Shown here: positions 44,650-56,369 of the stretch, piece after piece | Position numbering within the stretch: the stretch's first letter is position 1 | How the letters are laid out: the number at the start of each line of letters is the position of its first letter | Assembly: GCA_024364805.1 (NCBI GenBank) | Contig: CM044489.1 | Span: 114,977,264-115,041,263 of the forward strand | Source: Euprymna scolopes | Taxonomy: Eukaryota > Mollusca > Cephalopoda > Sepiida > Sepiolidae | Length of the DNA stretch: 64,000 bases | Direction of reading: 5' to 3' | Made by a program: the position numbers and the translations under genes | The notes under the pieces: model-generated | Told to the model about the DNA's origin: nothing | What the model saw: the letters and a program-made list of their open reading frames with translations, nothing else | Database searches by the model: none

Positions 44650-45545
44650 ACAAGGGAACCACCGTTTATCAAGGCCCCCAAAACACTCAAGGATAAGGCT
44701 TAATGAGTGTCAGGGGGTAGGTGAGATAAACCGTAATGATGAGTAGTTATGGGAATTGGATAGAATTTTATTATTTAAGAGGACGACTCGGTAAAAATTT
44801 GTTTACATTGAACTTGAAAGCAACACTGTAGTAATCAACTGGAAAACAGCATTATGGTTTGGAATTCCGCAAGCGGTCAGTTCTAGGAAAGAAACTTTGT
44901 TCATGGAATTTGTGTTTAGTTGTAGGCATGGATAGTGAGCAAGGGAATTGTTGACAGTGGTTGTAGCTAGACGAGTGTTTTGTGAATGGTTTGGAGGAGG
45001 GAGACCATCGATTGAAGCTCAGCCAAGCACTCGCCACGAAAATAACGATAGAGCAGAGATAGATTCGCAAGGTCTCTTCTGTGAGGAGGAGGTTGGTTTG
45101 GTTGTTTTTGTTTTATGGCATATCAACCTTTTTCAGGTTATTTAATGCCGAATCTAGTTATTTTGAGGAACGATTTTTAATGGGGTATATTTGTTTTTTA
45201 AGTCGGATTCTATTTAACCCATAGTTGGGACCCTAACAGGTACTACCACTCCGGGTCAGAGTGGACCTGGGAGCAATGGCAATTAAAGGGTGGCTCCAGC
45301 CCCCACCCCCCAAGGCCCGCAAGCTGGGGCCTCACCATCGGATATAGTTTTAGGTCATATCCATGACCGAGGAGGAGGTTGTAAAGAGAAGAAAAGGACA
45401 TTGTCTACTAGATTTTGGAGTTGATTTTAGACCATGTCAAGGCAGGAAAGGATGCTACTGTTCAGATGTGACAACAGTACTCCATTTTAGGACGGATTAG
45501 ACTCTTATACAGGTAGTGGATTGCGTTGAGAGTGAGGTATCTTAT
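44650..45545 (-). mobile_element. LINE-A copy interrupted by a retroposon
   Basis: Tail (aaggataaggcttaatgag), C-terminus (tttgttcatggaatttgtg, agacgagtgttttgtgaatgg) and the [11 protein letters not shown]-type region (acagtactccattttagg) on the minus strand. A 272-bp element with 13-bp duplications splits it at 45097-45368. Many frameshifts; an older copy than 23735-26720. Confidence 0.8.
45097..45368 (-). mobile_element. unknown SINE-like retroposon with 13-bp target-site duplication
   Basis: Flanked by gaggaggaggttg at 45084-45096 and 45369-45381. On the minus strand it starts GGTCATGGATATGACC, passes a GC-rich part (AGCTTGCGGGCCTTGG, CAGGTCCACTCTGACC) and ends GGTTGATATGCCATAAAAC AAAAACAACCAAAC. 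The 3' end is shared with R2 repeats at 52280-52390 and, inverted, 62745-63000. No tRNA, 5S or 7SL head recognised. Length and duplication fit target-primed retroposition. Confidence 0.75.
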
Positions 45546-45639
45546 ATCTTAATAAAATTGTGTAAAACTTCACGCACGTCTGTATATCTAGAAGTGCCCC
45601 TACATGACTTACTTTTTAATTTACTATTAATTATTTATT

Positions 45640-46010
45640 TTATTTTTACTTCTTTTAATTACATTTTCACTCCAAACAAGGCACATTGCCACTTTGATGT
45701 AGGGGGCTACTATCAGGGACATAAGCTACAGGGGTACTATGTGGGGAGTTGGGCAGCAAGATGTCAGTTCACGTTACACTTGAACTTCTGCATGTCAGTA
45801 CAGTTGGGGAAGCAGGAGCCTGGAAGGGAATTCCAAAGTCTAGCGATTCTGGGGAAGAAACTACTGGAGTAGAAGGCTCTCTTACATCTATGAATCTCAA
45901 CTGTGAAGGGGTAGGATTTAGCTGCTTGTCAGGTTTGTTGAGGGTATTTACGTCGAGGGGGTACAAGTGCTTGCAGTTCGTTGGAGCATTATTAATTGAA
46001 AATAAAAATG
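45640..46010 (-). mobile_element. LINE-B, 3' coding end and tail
   Basis: Minus strand encodes FFPRIARLWNSLPGSCFP then NCTDMQKFKCNVN, the same C-terminal block as LINE-A ([19 protein letters not shown]) but clearly a different family. The 3' UTR ends GTTTGGAGTGAAAATG with an A-rich tail. Tails of the same family are at 28310 and 29812. Confidence 0.7.
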
Positions 46011-46519
46011 TAATAGTGTAAAGTACTAACTTTTAACAAATCCTATTTAAAAAAATAATAATTATGAAATCCAATCCACCACAATGCATGTCGGCTTCTT
46101 CAGAAACAAGTCAAATATTTTAATTTTTAGTTAAAAATAAATGGGAGGAGTACTTTGTGACCTTCTAAAATTTGAAATGAACTGGCAATATTTCATTTGT
46201 CAAATAGAAAATCATTTTGGGCTTTATAATTCTTAGCAAATCTTCATGCATCAAAAGATTGAAAATTTTGCAAGTTAAATACATCTAATAATTATATGGA
46301 GATTAAAATTACATTGCCTTAACAAAATTATTGATTTATAAGTTTGGTTCAATTCATAACTTAATAACCGGTACATATGCAGAATACAAACTGTGCTGAA
46401 ATAAAAACGTTATTATTTAGAAAGCCATTCTAATAATAAGGGGGAAGGAGTTTTGTAAATATTCTTGTACTATGACCAAAAATTTAAGAAACAAAAAATA
46501 CATAAAACTGAATTTAACT

Positions 46520-46950
46520 TGCACCTCCCTGCTACCTCTTTCTCACAGAAGATACTATGAGCCTATCTCTGCTCTATCGTTATTTTCATGGTAGGTGGTG
46601 ACTGAGCTTCACTAGATCCCACCCTCCGTAAAACATTCACGGCAAATACTTGGCTAGCTACAACCATTGTCTGCAATTTCCCTTACTCTATATCTGTGCC
46701 TAAAATTAAACGAAAATATGAGCAAAGCCTTTTTCCCCAGAACTGTTTGTCTATAACACAATACCACGGAACTGCTTCCCAACTGACTAAAACACAGTCG
46801 CTTTCAAGTTCAGCGTAAACAAGTTCTTGTTGAGCTGTCCTCTTAAATAATTAATTTGGACCCAATTTCCATCATGGTTATTTTACTTGACACTCTTATC
46901 CTTGACTGACTTCCTGGCCTTGATAAGCGATAACTATATAAAAAAAAATC
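46520..46950 (+). mobile_element. LINE-A fragment, C-terminal region to poly(A)
   Basis: Plus-strand copy: ctgctacctctttctcacag, ctatcgttattttcatgg, caagttcttgttgagctgtcc, cttatccttgactgacttcc, ending tataaaaaaaaa. Heavily diverged. Confidence 0.78.
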
Positions 46951-47750
46951 TAAAATATAGCACGGTCTGTATTCTGTATAAGTACCTCATGACCAAACGA
47001 TGCAATAATACTTAAATGTAACTTTCAAACTTATTAAAAGAAAAAAAAAAAATTGGTAATATGACGTTAAAAAAAAAATGAAACCAAGCAACGCCGAATA
47101 GGTAAAACAAGATGTTCAAAAATCAAACCAAATAGCAAAAAAAATGCTGTTCATTGAATCTTTTACAACAAGTTCGAAAACTTACCTCCATGATATATGG
47201 TAAAATCCTATGTACGAATGGAGCTAATATTTTTCATATGGAATACAGAAAATTTTATAAAATTCAAAGCACACTTCAAAATAAGACATGAAGTTTTTTT
47301 GTTTTTTTTTTTTCAAATTAAATTTGTCCGGAACGTTTTATGGCTAAATGAAGTCTATATGGTAAATATAAGTCACAGAAACCAGACAGCTGTAAAGAAC
47401 GAACACATTTTCACCTGCAATCTTCATGGTGTTGAGACAGGTGAATAATATTGATACTTATGACCACTTTCATATAGTCATATGATAGAGATATAAAAAC
47501 TATCTGCTTATCTAGTTGTGTAACCGTGTGAGTCAGAATATAATGAGGTTTGTAATAATAAATAAAAAAACAAAGGTGGAAGGGAGAGGGTAGAAAAATA
47601 ATGAACTGTTTATTTTTTGAAAAGAAATTTGTCAGAAATGGTCATGAAATTCTACAAGTGGTCTTATTTTGTCCCCCAGCCACAAAAAAAAAAAAATTGA
47701 ATAAAATAATAAAACAAAACCTTAAAGAAAATTAATTCAATTTTTTTTAA

Positions 47751-47751
<1 letters not shown>

Positions 47752-47826
<75 letters not shown>
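47752..47826. repeat. (AT)n microsatellite, 75 bp
   Basis: Uninterrupted TA run, then poly(T). Confidence 0.95.
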
Positions 47827-47834
<8 letters not shown>

Positions 47835-47974
47835 TTTTCACATAAATCTGATTTGCATAAAATGTCAATAGTTTCATAAAAGACAATTGCCTTTTATTGT
47901 TTTATCAATTATATAAAACATTTCACTTGAATAATTAGTGATCTAGAACTATAGTGGAACATCTGTGACAGTTG

Positions 47975-47978
<4 letters not shown>

Positions 47979-48006
<28 letters not shown>
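47979..48006. repeat. (AT)n microsatellite
   Basis: About 14 TA units. Confidence 0.95.
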
Positions 48007-48389
48007 AGAATCAATAATGAAAGCGATACAACTTGTTCTGCTATTGCTTTAGGGTATCTCTGCATAGAAAATAAAGTTTACTTTGTTCAAACCTGTCGGT
48101 ATGTTTCGTACACGAATAATATGAACAGGGGTTTAAAATAAAAAAATATCAACAAAAAACTTGGTTCGTTTTGATGTTACACGTAAAATAACTGATCGTG
48201 GATGTATCATAAAAAAACAGGTATGTGAGTATATTATTTGAATTCATTTAGAATATTAATATTTATTACTAACGGAGATTTGGTATCTGTCTGAAGCCGA
48301 AACTATACCATATTTTTAATACTCAATTCAGGTGTGTATGGGTGTGTGTGTGGGGGGGGGGTAGTGTAGTATCTGTTATTTTCATTCAA

Positions 48390-48650
48390 GGTGCTTGACA
48401 TAGCTCCAATCTATGGTTCCTCTTTGTAAGATATCCACAGCAAGAACTTGTCTTACTACCATAACAGAAAAAGACATTTTTCTTTTGCCATATGTCTAGC
48501 ATCAAGCCAAATTTCCATGAACAGAGTTTCGTTCCAAGGGCTTTCCATCTGTGGAACACATTATCATGAGACTACTTCCCTACAGACTACCATGATGTCA
48601 ACTTGTCATAAACTGTTCCCATAAGTAATTAAAGTTTGTTCATTCCCTTC
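48390..48650 (+). mobile_element. LINE-A fragment, C-terminal region
   Basis: aaatttccatgaacagagttt, ttccatctgtggaacac and cttccctacagactaccatgatgtc match the RFHEQSFF...LWN...CFP..YN part of LINE-A on the plus strand. Old and lacking the tail. Confidence 0.65.
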
Positions 48651-48856
48651 ATAATTTTCAATCCTCTTACAATATTCTTTATCATTCAACTGGCAATCTA
48701 TTCATCACTCAAGGGAATTGGTAAGGTTAGTCTTTATATCTATTGGCTTTAGAACTAAATAGGAAATTGGTCAAGATGTATAGTTCGCATGGTTGAGAAA
48801 TGCATATTAATCAACATTTAGAAAATAATTTACATAAAAAGTTGGTATTTGCTCCG

Positions 48857-49500
48857 TTCCATCATCATCACTTTAACATTTGTTTTACATGCTGACATGC
48901 ATTGAACGGCCTTTAGAAATTGACTTCCAGATCAACCTATCTCTGTCCAACCTTTTTATCCCTCTTTCTCTCAAAACTATACTTATTACTTTCTTTCATG
49001 TTTTCCTTGGTCTTCTCAAAATCAACAGAGATTAGACTATTCCTGTAATGATCCGGTCCCTGTTGATTTTGCGATTGGAGTTTAGTTCTGTTCGATTCTA
49101 GGAGGTCTATCCTCCCAAGCCTTGCCTCCTCTTTTTGAGAAAATGTTATTGCATTGCTAATCAGCTGAGGTGTCCCTACCAGGGAATGTTGACAGATCTG
49201 CTCAGGCACTTTTTGCACGTCAGAGCGACCCACCTCGAAGGCGCTGACTTCTCAATCCCACTTTCCGATCCCGGTGTCTAAATTCTTGCAGGGGGAAAGA
49301 ACTAACCACCATCCCTTCAACTGTTCTACATCTAACCCAAGCATTCATCTATTCTTTCCATGTGACCAAACCAAAGTTTCTTATTCTGAACACATCTCCC
49401 TGTATCGTCCAGATTTAATCTTTCTCTGAAATCATCAGATCTAAGCTCGTCTTTAACATTCATGTTATACGTCTATTGTATTATCCTCATATTATTTCTC
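48857..49500 (+). repeat. dispersed repeat family R7, split by an R3 fragment
   Basis: catcatcatcactttaac, ttacatgctgacatgcattg and attgacttccagatcaacc, and after 49290 cttcaactgttctacatc and tttccatgtgaccaaaccaaag match 51595-51930. Cephalopod genomes have abundant repeats with a 'catcatcat...catgctggcatg' start, which this resembles. Confidence 0.5.
49060..49285 (+). repeat. repeat family R3 fragment
   Basis: ctcccaagccttgcctcctc, ttgcattgctaatcagctgagg, gtccctaccagggaatgttgac and gatctgctcagg match 61220-61340. It lies inside the R7 repeat. Confidence 0.5.
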
Positions 49501-49835
49501 TCCATGCAATACATATCCTTAACTCTCACTAACAAGGTTTTACTTCTACAGATCAAATTTCATACACATGCCTGACAGACTTTTCCCTTACTTGATAGTT
49601 GTAACGCCCTGCTGGATTAGTAATGGCAGAAGTTCCCTGAACTTACTTCACCCACATTTAACTCTTACAATTACACCAGCTTATCGCTCTGCTCTAAGGT
49701 ATCATAAGTTAACAAAATTTCTGTACAACCTCAATAGTTTTGTCATCACAATGTACTTTTTCTACATCTGAGTTCTTATCCATCTCCATTGTCATACACT
49801 TCTTGCACAAAAATTGTTTATTATATTTCTATCTA

Positions 49836-50385
49836 TCTACTGTTATATAAAAGTCACTATGTGTGTGAGTTTCTCATGTGTTCCAAAATGGCCGAGCCTA
49901 TCTTTTGCAAATTGCACACAAAATTAATTTACATACCTGGCAGTGTTCTTAGATATGCTTTGTACAGAAATTAATCAGATAAGAATCGAAAAAATCTGAT
50001 CTTAAAAATATTCTTTCTTCTTATAGATACAAAGGGAAGAATTTTTACAGGGGAATATTTTACATTACACCACCCAAAGGAAATAATTTTTTGGTGCAAC
50101 AAAATATTCCCCTTCAAAAATTCTGTTTTTATCTGTAAGAAAAGAAAGACTATTTTCAAGATTGTCAAGCCCAAATATCAGCTGATGTGATATTGTAAAC
50201 AAACACAGGCAGAATTTGACGAAGAACATTATTATTATTATTTTTTTTTTATTGTTTTTTACGAATTAGTCCACCAGGCAAATTATTCCTTGTAATATAT
50301 GATATTTAAAAGGGGATTGATTCTATAATAATATATATGCAATCTGCATAAATTAAAATATTAAGTTTAAGCGGCAGCCAGCTAG
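49836..50385 (+). mobile_element. Helitron-type element H10
   Basis: Starts A|TCTACTGTTATATAAAAGTCAC and ends ggcagccagCTAG|T; the inner attgattctataataatatata part is shared with H9. About 550 bp, non-coding; the 3' hairpin is poorly kept. Confidence 0.6.
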
Positions 50386-50507
50386 TTATATATAATATAC
50401 ATATTGGTCTCATTTGGCCAGCCTTCTCGAAAAAGAATAAGCTGTTTTATCATTGGACATAAAAACTTGGCTCTTATATCAGGAGTGGACATTAAATTTT
50501 CTAGGAG

Positions 50508-50665
50508 GTGACAATGGCTAAGTGGCTAATGACACGGACTGACAACCTGGGTGTGCTAAATTCGAATTCAACAGGATGGGCAGAGAGTGTCAGTTGGTTT
50601 CTTCTGATGGCCTGTTTGTGTTTAGTTTGAAAAAATGTTTATCCCGTTTGTTATTCGGTGAAAAA
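50508..50665 (+). repeat. tRNA-derived SINE-like sequence
   Basis: gacaatggctaagtggctaatg (A-box-like) and aaattcgaattcaac (B-box-like) are followed by a tail ending gtgaaaaaaataaaatc. The spacing fits a tRNA head. Decayed. Confidence 0.5.
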
Positions 50666-50996
50666 AATAAAATCAATCCACAAACTCTGAACGAGATGCA
50701 TGTCATTGTAACTTCAAAATAAAATACTGTTGCTTGTTTTAAACTTGAGCTGTAATCTTATTTAGAAAAGAAACCCCTTTGTTACAGCACTGACTGAGAC
50801 GACATAATTGAGACCAATGTCAAAATCAAGCATTTAATTCAGAATAAAAACACAAATGTATGATGCATTGGAAACACGTGAAGCAAGTTCAACTTAGTTG
50901 TAGTTATGAACGATCATGAACCTAATGAAGAAGGCTGGAGTCCATAGCAACTTAAAATGTTGACTATAACAATTATGAGGATCATAGTTTGATATT

Positions 50997-51436
50997 ATAT
51001 AAATTTCACCTGTCTGTTTAAATGTATGTATGTATGTATGTATGTCTGCCTAAAACTTTTGACAGAGGCATTTTCACAAGATCAGTATCATTTTTAAGCT
51101 TGACCCTTTGGACGACAACTATCGAAAAATTGGCTAAAAACAATAATTCCTTCACCCTTAACTGGGTACTTTTCTACAAGAAGGAGTCGCTTTTTTCATC
51201 GATATTTTTGAAAGTCAGTCCCTCTTTTCAATTGACTAGCCTTAATTTAAATCTTCGCCACTTCCGGTTTGGTGATGGACGCAGCAGTAAAGATGTCACT
51301 TTTTTTTTCACATTCTTTTTCTCCTTTGCGGTATGGGTTCGAGCCTGCCTGCCTACTACCACTTTTCTTTTTTTTTGGGGGGGGGGGCTCAACACACACC
51401 TCCAAACACCCAGGCAATGCCGGGCATCTAGGCTAG
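50997..51436 (+). mobile_element. Helitron-type element H11 (3' end clear)
   Basis: Ends cacacacctccaaacaccca, ggcaatgccgggcatctagg then CTAG|T, sharing the last 40 bp with H7. The start is tentative, before a (tatg)n run at 51024. Confidence 0.6.
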
Positions 51437-51594
51437 TTATTCATAATTATAAAAACATATTTACAAATTTAATCAGCAGAATGTCATTCAGAGTTTGCAG
51501 ATTAAATTAATTTTATTTTTTTCACCAAATAACAAACTTGCAAAACAGGATAAAAAAATTTCCAACTAAACACAGACAAACCATCAGTTTACAA

Positions 51595-51930
51595 CTCAAA
51601 AACATCCATTTTACATGCTGGCATGTGTTGTACAGCTTTTAGAAATTAATTTTTAAACTAATTTATCTCTGGCCAGGTCTTTATGTATTCTTTTTCTCAA
51701 GACCATCCTTATCAATTCCTTCTTTGTTTTCAGTGTTTTTTTCCTTTCCAACTGACCTTTCTACCTTAGCTGTTCTACATCCACTAATCCCAAAACTCAT
51801 TCCTACTTTCAATGTGACCATACCAACAAAGTCTCTCGTTTTGCATACATCTCTCCTACATTGTCAAGATATAATCTTTAAGTTTATCAGATGTCAGCCT
51901 ATCTTTACGACACACATACATTGATCATTT
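51595..51930 (+). repeat. dispersed repeat family R7, copy 2
   Basis: ttttacatgctggcatgtgt, ctttctaccttagctgttct, tttcaatgtgaccataccaa and catctctcctacattgtcaag match 48857-49500. Confidence 0.55.
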
Positions 51931-52027
51931 GTGTATTAGTTTTCTTGATGAAAAACATCTAATCATCACCCTTTCTAGTTTTAAAAAAGCAAAAGAATAC
52001 TTGTTTAAAACATTTGTTTTAGATGGT

Positions 52028-52150
52028 GATTGATTATTTGTATTATTCCAACTACTATTCGCATCTTGGTTGTTATAGTAACAACATTTCGGTTGGTATA
52101 TTTGGTGCTATCAGATCAGGCTGTCTGAAGATATTCACTTCCTGATCTAA
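52028..52150. repeat. palindromic repeat family P, half copy
   Basis: ttgattatttgtattattcc, aactactattcgcatcttgg and acaacatttcggttgg match the left arm of the family. An isolated right-arm-like strip is at 52520-52560. Confidence 0.55.
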
Positions 52151-52179
52151 AATGCACCAAACATTGATATTGTTTTTTT

Positions 52180-52395
52180 TTCCCTTTCTCATATCAAAAC
52201 TCGATTATGTTCTGCAAAGTTAAAAACAAAAATAACAATTTCCCTCTACAAAATAACCAAACCAAACCAAACACCATTTGAAGATATAAAGAACTTGACG
52301 CATAAAAACTTTTCCCAAAATTACTGGGTTCAGCATTAAATAAACCAAAAAGGGTTGATATGCCATAAAATAAAACAATCAAACCAAATCAGCCG
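52180..52395 (-). repeat. repeat family R2 copy
   Basis: Plus-strand sequence gttcagcattaaataaacc, aaaaagggttgatatgccat, aaaataaaacaatcaaacc is the same 3' end as the 45097-45368 retroposon, read in that retroposon's direction; ccctctacaaaataaccaaacc at its left is the inverse of the R2 right end. Confidence 0.55.
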
Positions 52396-52849
52396 ATATA
52401 ACCACCAACCATTTTTAGATGAATATTTTCAAAGCCTAGATGGAATTTCAAACTTAACCTTTTGACCTATATGATTATATTGTTCTGGTTTTCTTTTTTT
52501 TCATTTTTTTGTCATCACACACAAGAATAATAGTCCAAATAATCTAAATACAAATTGTAAATATTTGATGGCAATTATTTAGTTTTGGAGTTAACTGTGA
52601 TTGTTCATCAACTTTATGACCTCACATAATGTTAGCAATATTAATTTTTCAGTTTTACAATTTCCTTTTTTTTTTATAACTTTATAACAGATTATTTTAT
52701 AAACAAAACTATGCAACCAGAAATCACATATTTTGGCTAGTATATTACTGTCCTCATCAAAAATTAAGGTAATCTCTGGGAGGATGTATCATGGCAACAG
52801 AACAGACACTATACTCACCCCCTAAATAGGCAGTAATGCCTGGGAGGAT

Positions 52850-52975
52850 GGTATTATGACAAAAAATTATGATAAAGTAGAAAAAGACTAGCATGGTCTC
52901 TTCTGTGAGAAAGATGCTGTAGGAAAAAGAGACCACCCTCTCCACCAGTAAATTTTGAAGTCGATTTTGAAAGTG
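52850..52975 (-). mobile_element. LINE-A fragment
   Basis: acaaaaaattatgataaagt, catggtctcttctgtgagaa and taaattttgaagtcgatttt match the [14 protein letters not shown] region of LINE-A on the minus strand. The matching continuation resumes at 53618, with a tandem array in between. Confidence 0.6.
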
Positions 52976-53001
52976 TTCTCTGGAGCACTGTTATGAGAGG
53001 G

Positions 53002-53213
53002 CATTTTCCTTATAAAAAGTGCTATGCCATTCCATTTTCCTTATAAAAAGTTATGACATTCCATTTTCCTTATAAAAAGTGCTATGCCATTCCATTTTCC
53101 TNNNNNNNNNNNNNNNNNNNNNNNNNNNNNNNNNNNNNNNNNNNNNNNNNNNNNNNNNNNNNNNNNNNNNNNNNNNNNNNNNNNNNNNACATTCCATTTT
53201 CCTTATAAAAATA
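53002..53213. repeat. ~31-bp tandem repeat running into an assembly gap
   Basis: Units of the form cattccattttccttataaaaagtgctatgc (31 bp, with a shorter variant) appear about four times before the N run at 53102 and once after it. The gap suggests a longer array collapsed in assembly. Confidence 0.9.
53102..53188. other. assembly gap
   Basis: Run of N inside the tandem repeat. Confidence 0.99.
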
Positions 53214-53617
53214 AATAGAATATTAAAACATTCTATTTAAAACGTTTTTGAAAAGAATAAGAATAATTAAGAAAATTCCATGCAGAAACATATATAAGGA
53301 TGCTGCACTAGCAACCACATTAGTTGCTGACTTGCTGTTTAGAACTCCGATAATGTTTCTAGGATGATAATTCAGCCGAAAGAAACTCCTTAATAGCCAG
53401 TCACCTCATCATTTGAAGAAACTGGAATTCTAATAAATAAAAGGATTTCTGTATATTTTCTCACTGACCAAAGAACTATATTTTGATATTCTTATTAAAA
53501 CATTTAATTTGAAGTTAGTAGTTCTTATCTCCCTTTTACCGTCAATGCTATTTCTTTATTTTAACTGAGTTTTATTAGTTTTTTTTTTCTTTTAATTTGT
53601 TGTTCATATCCATGAAC

Positions 53618-53702
53618 AGACATGTAACAAGCATTCTCATGTGGCAACGGTACTCCATCTTAGAATGTATGTGATTATTGTATCAGGAGTAAGATACTTA
53701 TT
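53618..53702 (-). mobile_element. LINE-A fragment, continuation
   Basis: catgtggcaacggtactcca, tcttagaatgtatgtg and tcaggagtaagatactta match the MEYCCHIW...SQVRP region (minus strand). Probably the same old copy as 52850-52975. Confidence 0.6.
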
Positions 53703-54539
53703 TGGAAAAAAATGTTTTAACAATTTGGAAGGAATTGCAATATTTATTTCGTGTAATTCCAGTTTCCATTAAGTTTAACTTTTAGTATATTTTAAGAAAA
53801 ACTAAAGAAAACTTTAGATATATGCAAAAATTCCTATGACAAATCAAAATAATTATGCTTCTTCATAATGAAGCACATGCAATTAAAAATAAAATAACAG
53901 GAAAAATATTAGTGTACATTAAAAATTACGGAAAATTATTGAATAAAATTTTAATAAAAAATAAAATTTAATCCAAAAACTATGAATGACATTCATGCCA
54001 AACCAGTGAATTAGAAGATTATCTCCCTTCTTCTAATATGAAGATGGTACAGTTTGGAGTTTGTGGACTACGAATAAGTAAATTAATTTTATTTTTTATT
54101 AAAATTCTACTTATTTTCCATAATTTTTGGTTTACACTGATAAATATATTCATAATTTCTGTTATTTTATTTTGAATTGCTATATTTTGCATGTATCTCA
54201 ATATAAATAAGTACCAAAATAAAAATTACGCATCTCAAAATATTTTCTATTTTGTTGTTTTACTTTTAGATATGTAGAACAAGTATTTATTTGGCTAATA
54301 TTAAAGATAAACAATTTTTATCATATCTAAAACATGACAAATCATAAAAAGAAACACTTTATGATAATACTTTCAATCTAGAATTATCTAATGATATATT
54401 TTTGCAACTAATGCTAAGTCATTTGGCACATGCAACAAATGATTTTTTTTTAAACTCATTGTAGAGTTAACATGCCTTTCTTTCATTGCTCATGTAAAAA
54501 TCTATTAATATTTTACAAACAGCCTCATCTCAACGAATC
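53703..54539. other. unassigned AT-rich DNA
   Basis: No gene or named repeat. Confidence 0.5.
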
Positions 54540-55465
54540 AAAAGGTATGCTCTCTCTGCTACTGGCATAGGGAAGATATAAGATGCAAGATTACAAAAAC
54601 TGGAAGAATGGGCAAACAATGCGTCAAGTATTTTCTGGATGAATTCACTCAGGACTATATAAGTAAGGAAGGCCCTATAGACTGGCTAAAAAGAGGATTG
54701 CTCCACTGTGATCAGGAGAGGATTATAATGGCTGCCCAAGATCAAAATGTATAGAACTGCTTTTTAGAAAATTAAGTGGTCTAAGCAATGACAGCAAGTG
54801 CAGATTCTGCCACACAGAAGTAGGGAGTGTGGGCCACCTGACATCTAACTATAAGGTTCTGCTGGGGGGCGGCTACTATAGGCCGCAACACAATAAAATG
54901 TGTAAAGATCTCAATTGGATGATCTGTAAAAAGCTGAATATCAAATGCAGCAGCAAGTCCAGGGAATATGTTTACCGGAAAGAACAGTTGGAAATAAATC
55001 ATACACCATCCACTATGACTATGCAATTCCTACAGTTATGTACTTAGAAAACAGAGACATAAAACCTGACATAGTGATATGGGACAAGGAAGGAGAAAGA
55101 AGCAACCTTAGTAGAAGTTAGTGTCTCCAATGATGCTTGGTTAAACAGAGTTGAGAAGGAAAAGATAACGAAATATCAAGATTTTATGTACAACATGGAA
55201 AGAAACTGGAATCGTAGGAAGATTTCTATCATTTCAGTAATTATAAGAGTAAATGGATTTGTGAAAAAGAATTTCATAAACTACTTGGTAAATATACTGG
55301 ATGAACCAAGTGCAAGAGAGATTCAAACAATTGCACTTAAAGGGATGGTCAGAATCTGAAAAAAAGATCTCTTGGTTGGAATATCTGAGTTAGCAGGTGC
55401 ATGTTTGGCATCTGGTAGAATGCTTCATCCCAGCTTGAACGAACTGATAAGAAAATTTTTTAAAT
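54540..55465 (+). mobile_element. LINE with CCHC and restriction-like endonuclease tail (R2/NeSL/Dong-type), C-terminal part, copy 1
   Basis: Translated pieces in order: GPIDWLKRGLLHCDQERIIM then AAQDQN; CRFCHTEVGSVGHLTSNY (cysteine-histidine knuckle of the kind that precedes the endonuclease); KPDIVIWDKEGE (PD..D endonuclease-like motif); and KITKYQDFMYNMERNW. The order fits the C-terminus of LINEs with a restriction-like endonuclease. Several frameshifts and stops; no RT core here. A second copy is at 61980-62690. Confidence 0.65.
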
Positions 55466-56189
55466 AGGGAAGGGAGCTGTAAACTGGAATGTTCCAAACT
55501 TTACACAACATATAAATTAATTGATGTATATGTAAACATCAATATATCAATTAACATACATCAAGATTGTCACAATACGAGTATGAAAAAAAAAACTATA
55601 CTCAATGCTACTTGAAATACCATAATGTCTTATAATGATGCCAGTAGTGGCAAATGGCTGAACATGTTACATGGCATCCAATAGTTTCAAAGCAGTTTCA
55701 TTGTACTCAAGTTCATTCACAAGACTTACTTATATATAAACACGTATATACTTCAGAAGAATACAAATTTTATGGCATAAAATTATGTAAACATGTTCCG
55801 AAAATTCAACATCAACAAAAAAACTTATGCGTACATGTTTCAGAAATTTATAAGAAAAAAATTTCTTCTTCAGCACAAAATAACAGAAGAAAAACTCCTT
55901 ATTGTTTCCTTACATGTCCAGTATGGAATTGTGAAATAACTACAAAACAAAATTACTTATCAACATTCAGAAACAATATTTTTGTATTTTTATTTTTGTA
56001 TATATACAGCATAATCACATTGTCTGCTGTTTTGTAGCAGCCATTGCAACAACTGAGATTAGCAACTGTACCAAAAACTGTGGATGGTTCTACACAAAGC
56101 CCTCACCACTACAAACAAATCATCTGTGTGGATTTCCAAACAACTTAGTTGTTGTGGCAGGCCTTGTACATCAAAATCAATGGGATTAT

Positions 56190-56190
<1 letters not shown>
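55466..56190. other. unassigned DNA
   Basis: A plus-strand open frame of 127 codons (55654-56037) has no recognised domain and a hydrophobic end; it may be chance. taattgatgtatatgtaaacatcaatatatcaatta near 55520 is palindromic. Confidence 0.4.

Positions 56191-56193
<3 letters not shown>

Positions 56194-56259
<66 letters not shown>
56194..56259. repeat. (AT)n(AC)n compound microsatellite
   Basis: About 19 TA units then about 13 AC units. Confidence 0.95.
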
Positions 56260-56369
56260 GGGTGTAAATGATAAATTGGTAGTTTGAGATTTCAACCTTT
56301 AAACCTTGATAAAGAAGAAATAGTAAAAGATTTGTGTATGTTTATTTAACTGTTTTATTTAATACAAAC

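Larger units (their letters stand above)
46951..48389. other. AT-rich DNA with two microsatellites
   Basis: No gene supported. A good donor-like CATGGAG|GTAAGT on the minus strand near 47185 does not match the phase needed to join the NIPA exon at 33487. Confidence 0.45.

Noticed and set aside
47160-47460. Possible upstream NIPA exon with a CATGGAG|GTAAGT donor near 47185
   Set aside because: The phase does not join to the acceptor at 33487 without an immediate stop.
55654-56037. 127-codon plus-strand frame
   Set aside because: No family resemblance, no splice context and a low-complexity end; kept only as unassigned DNA.
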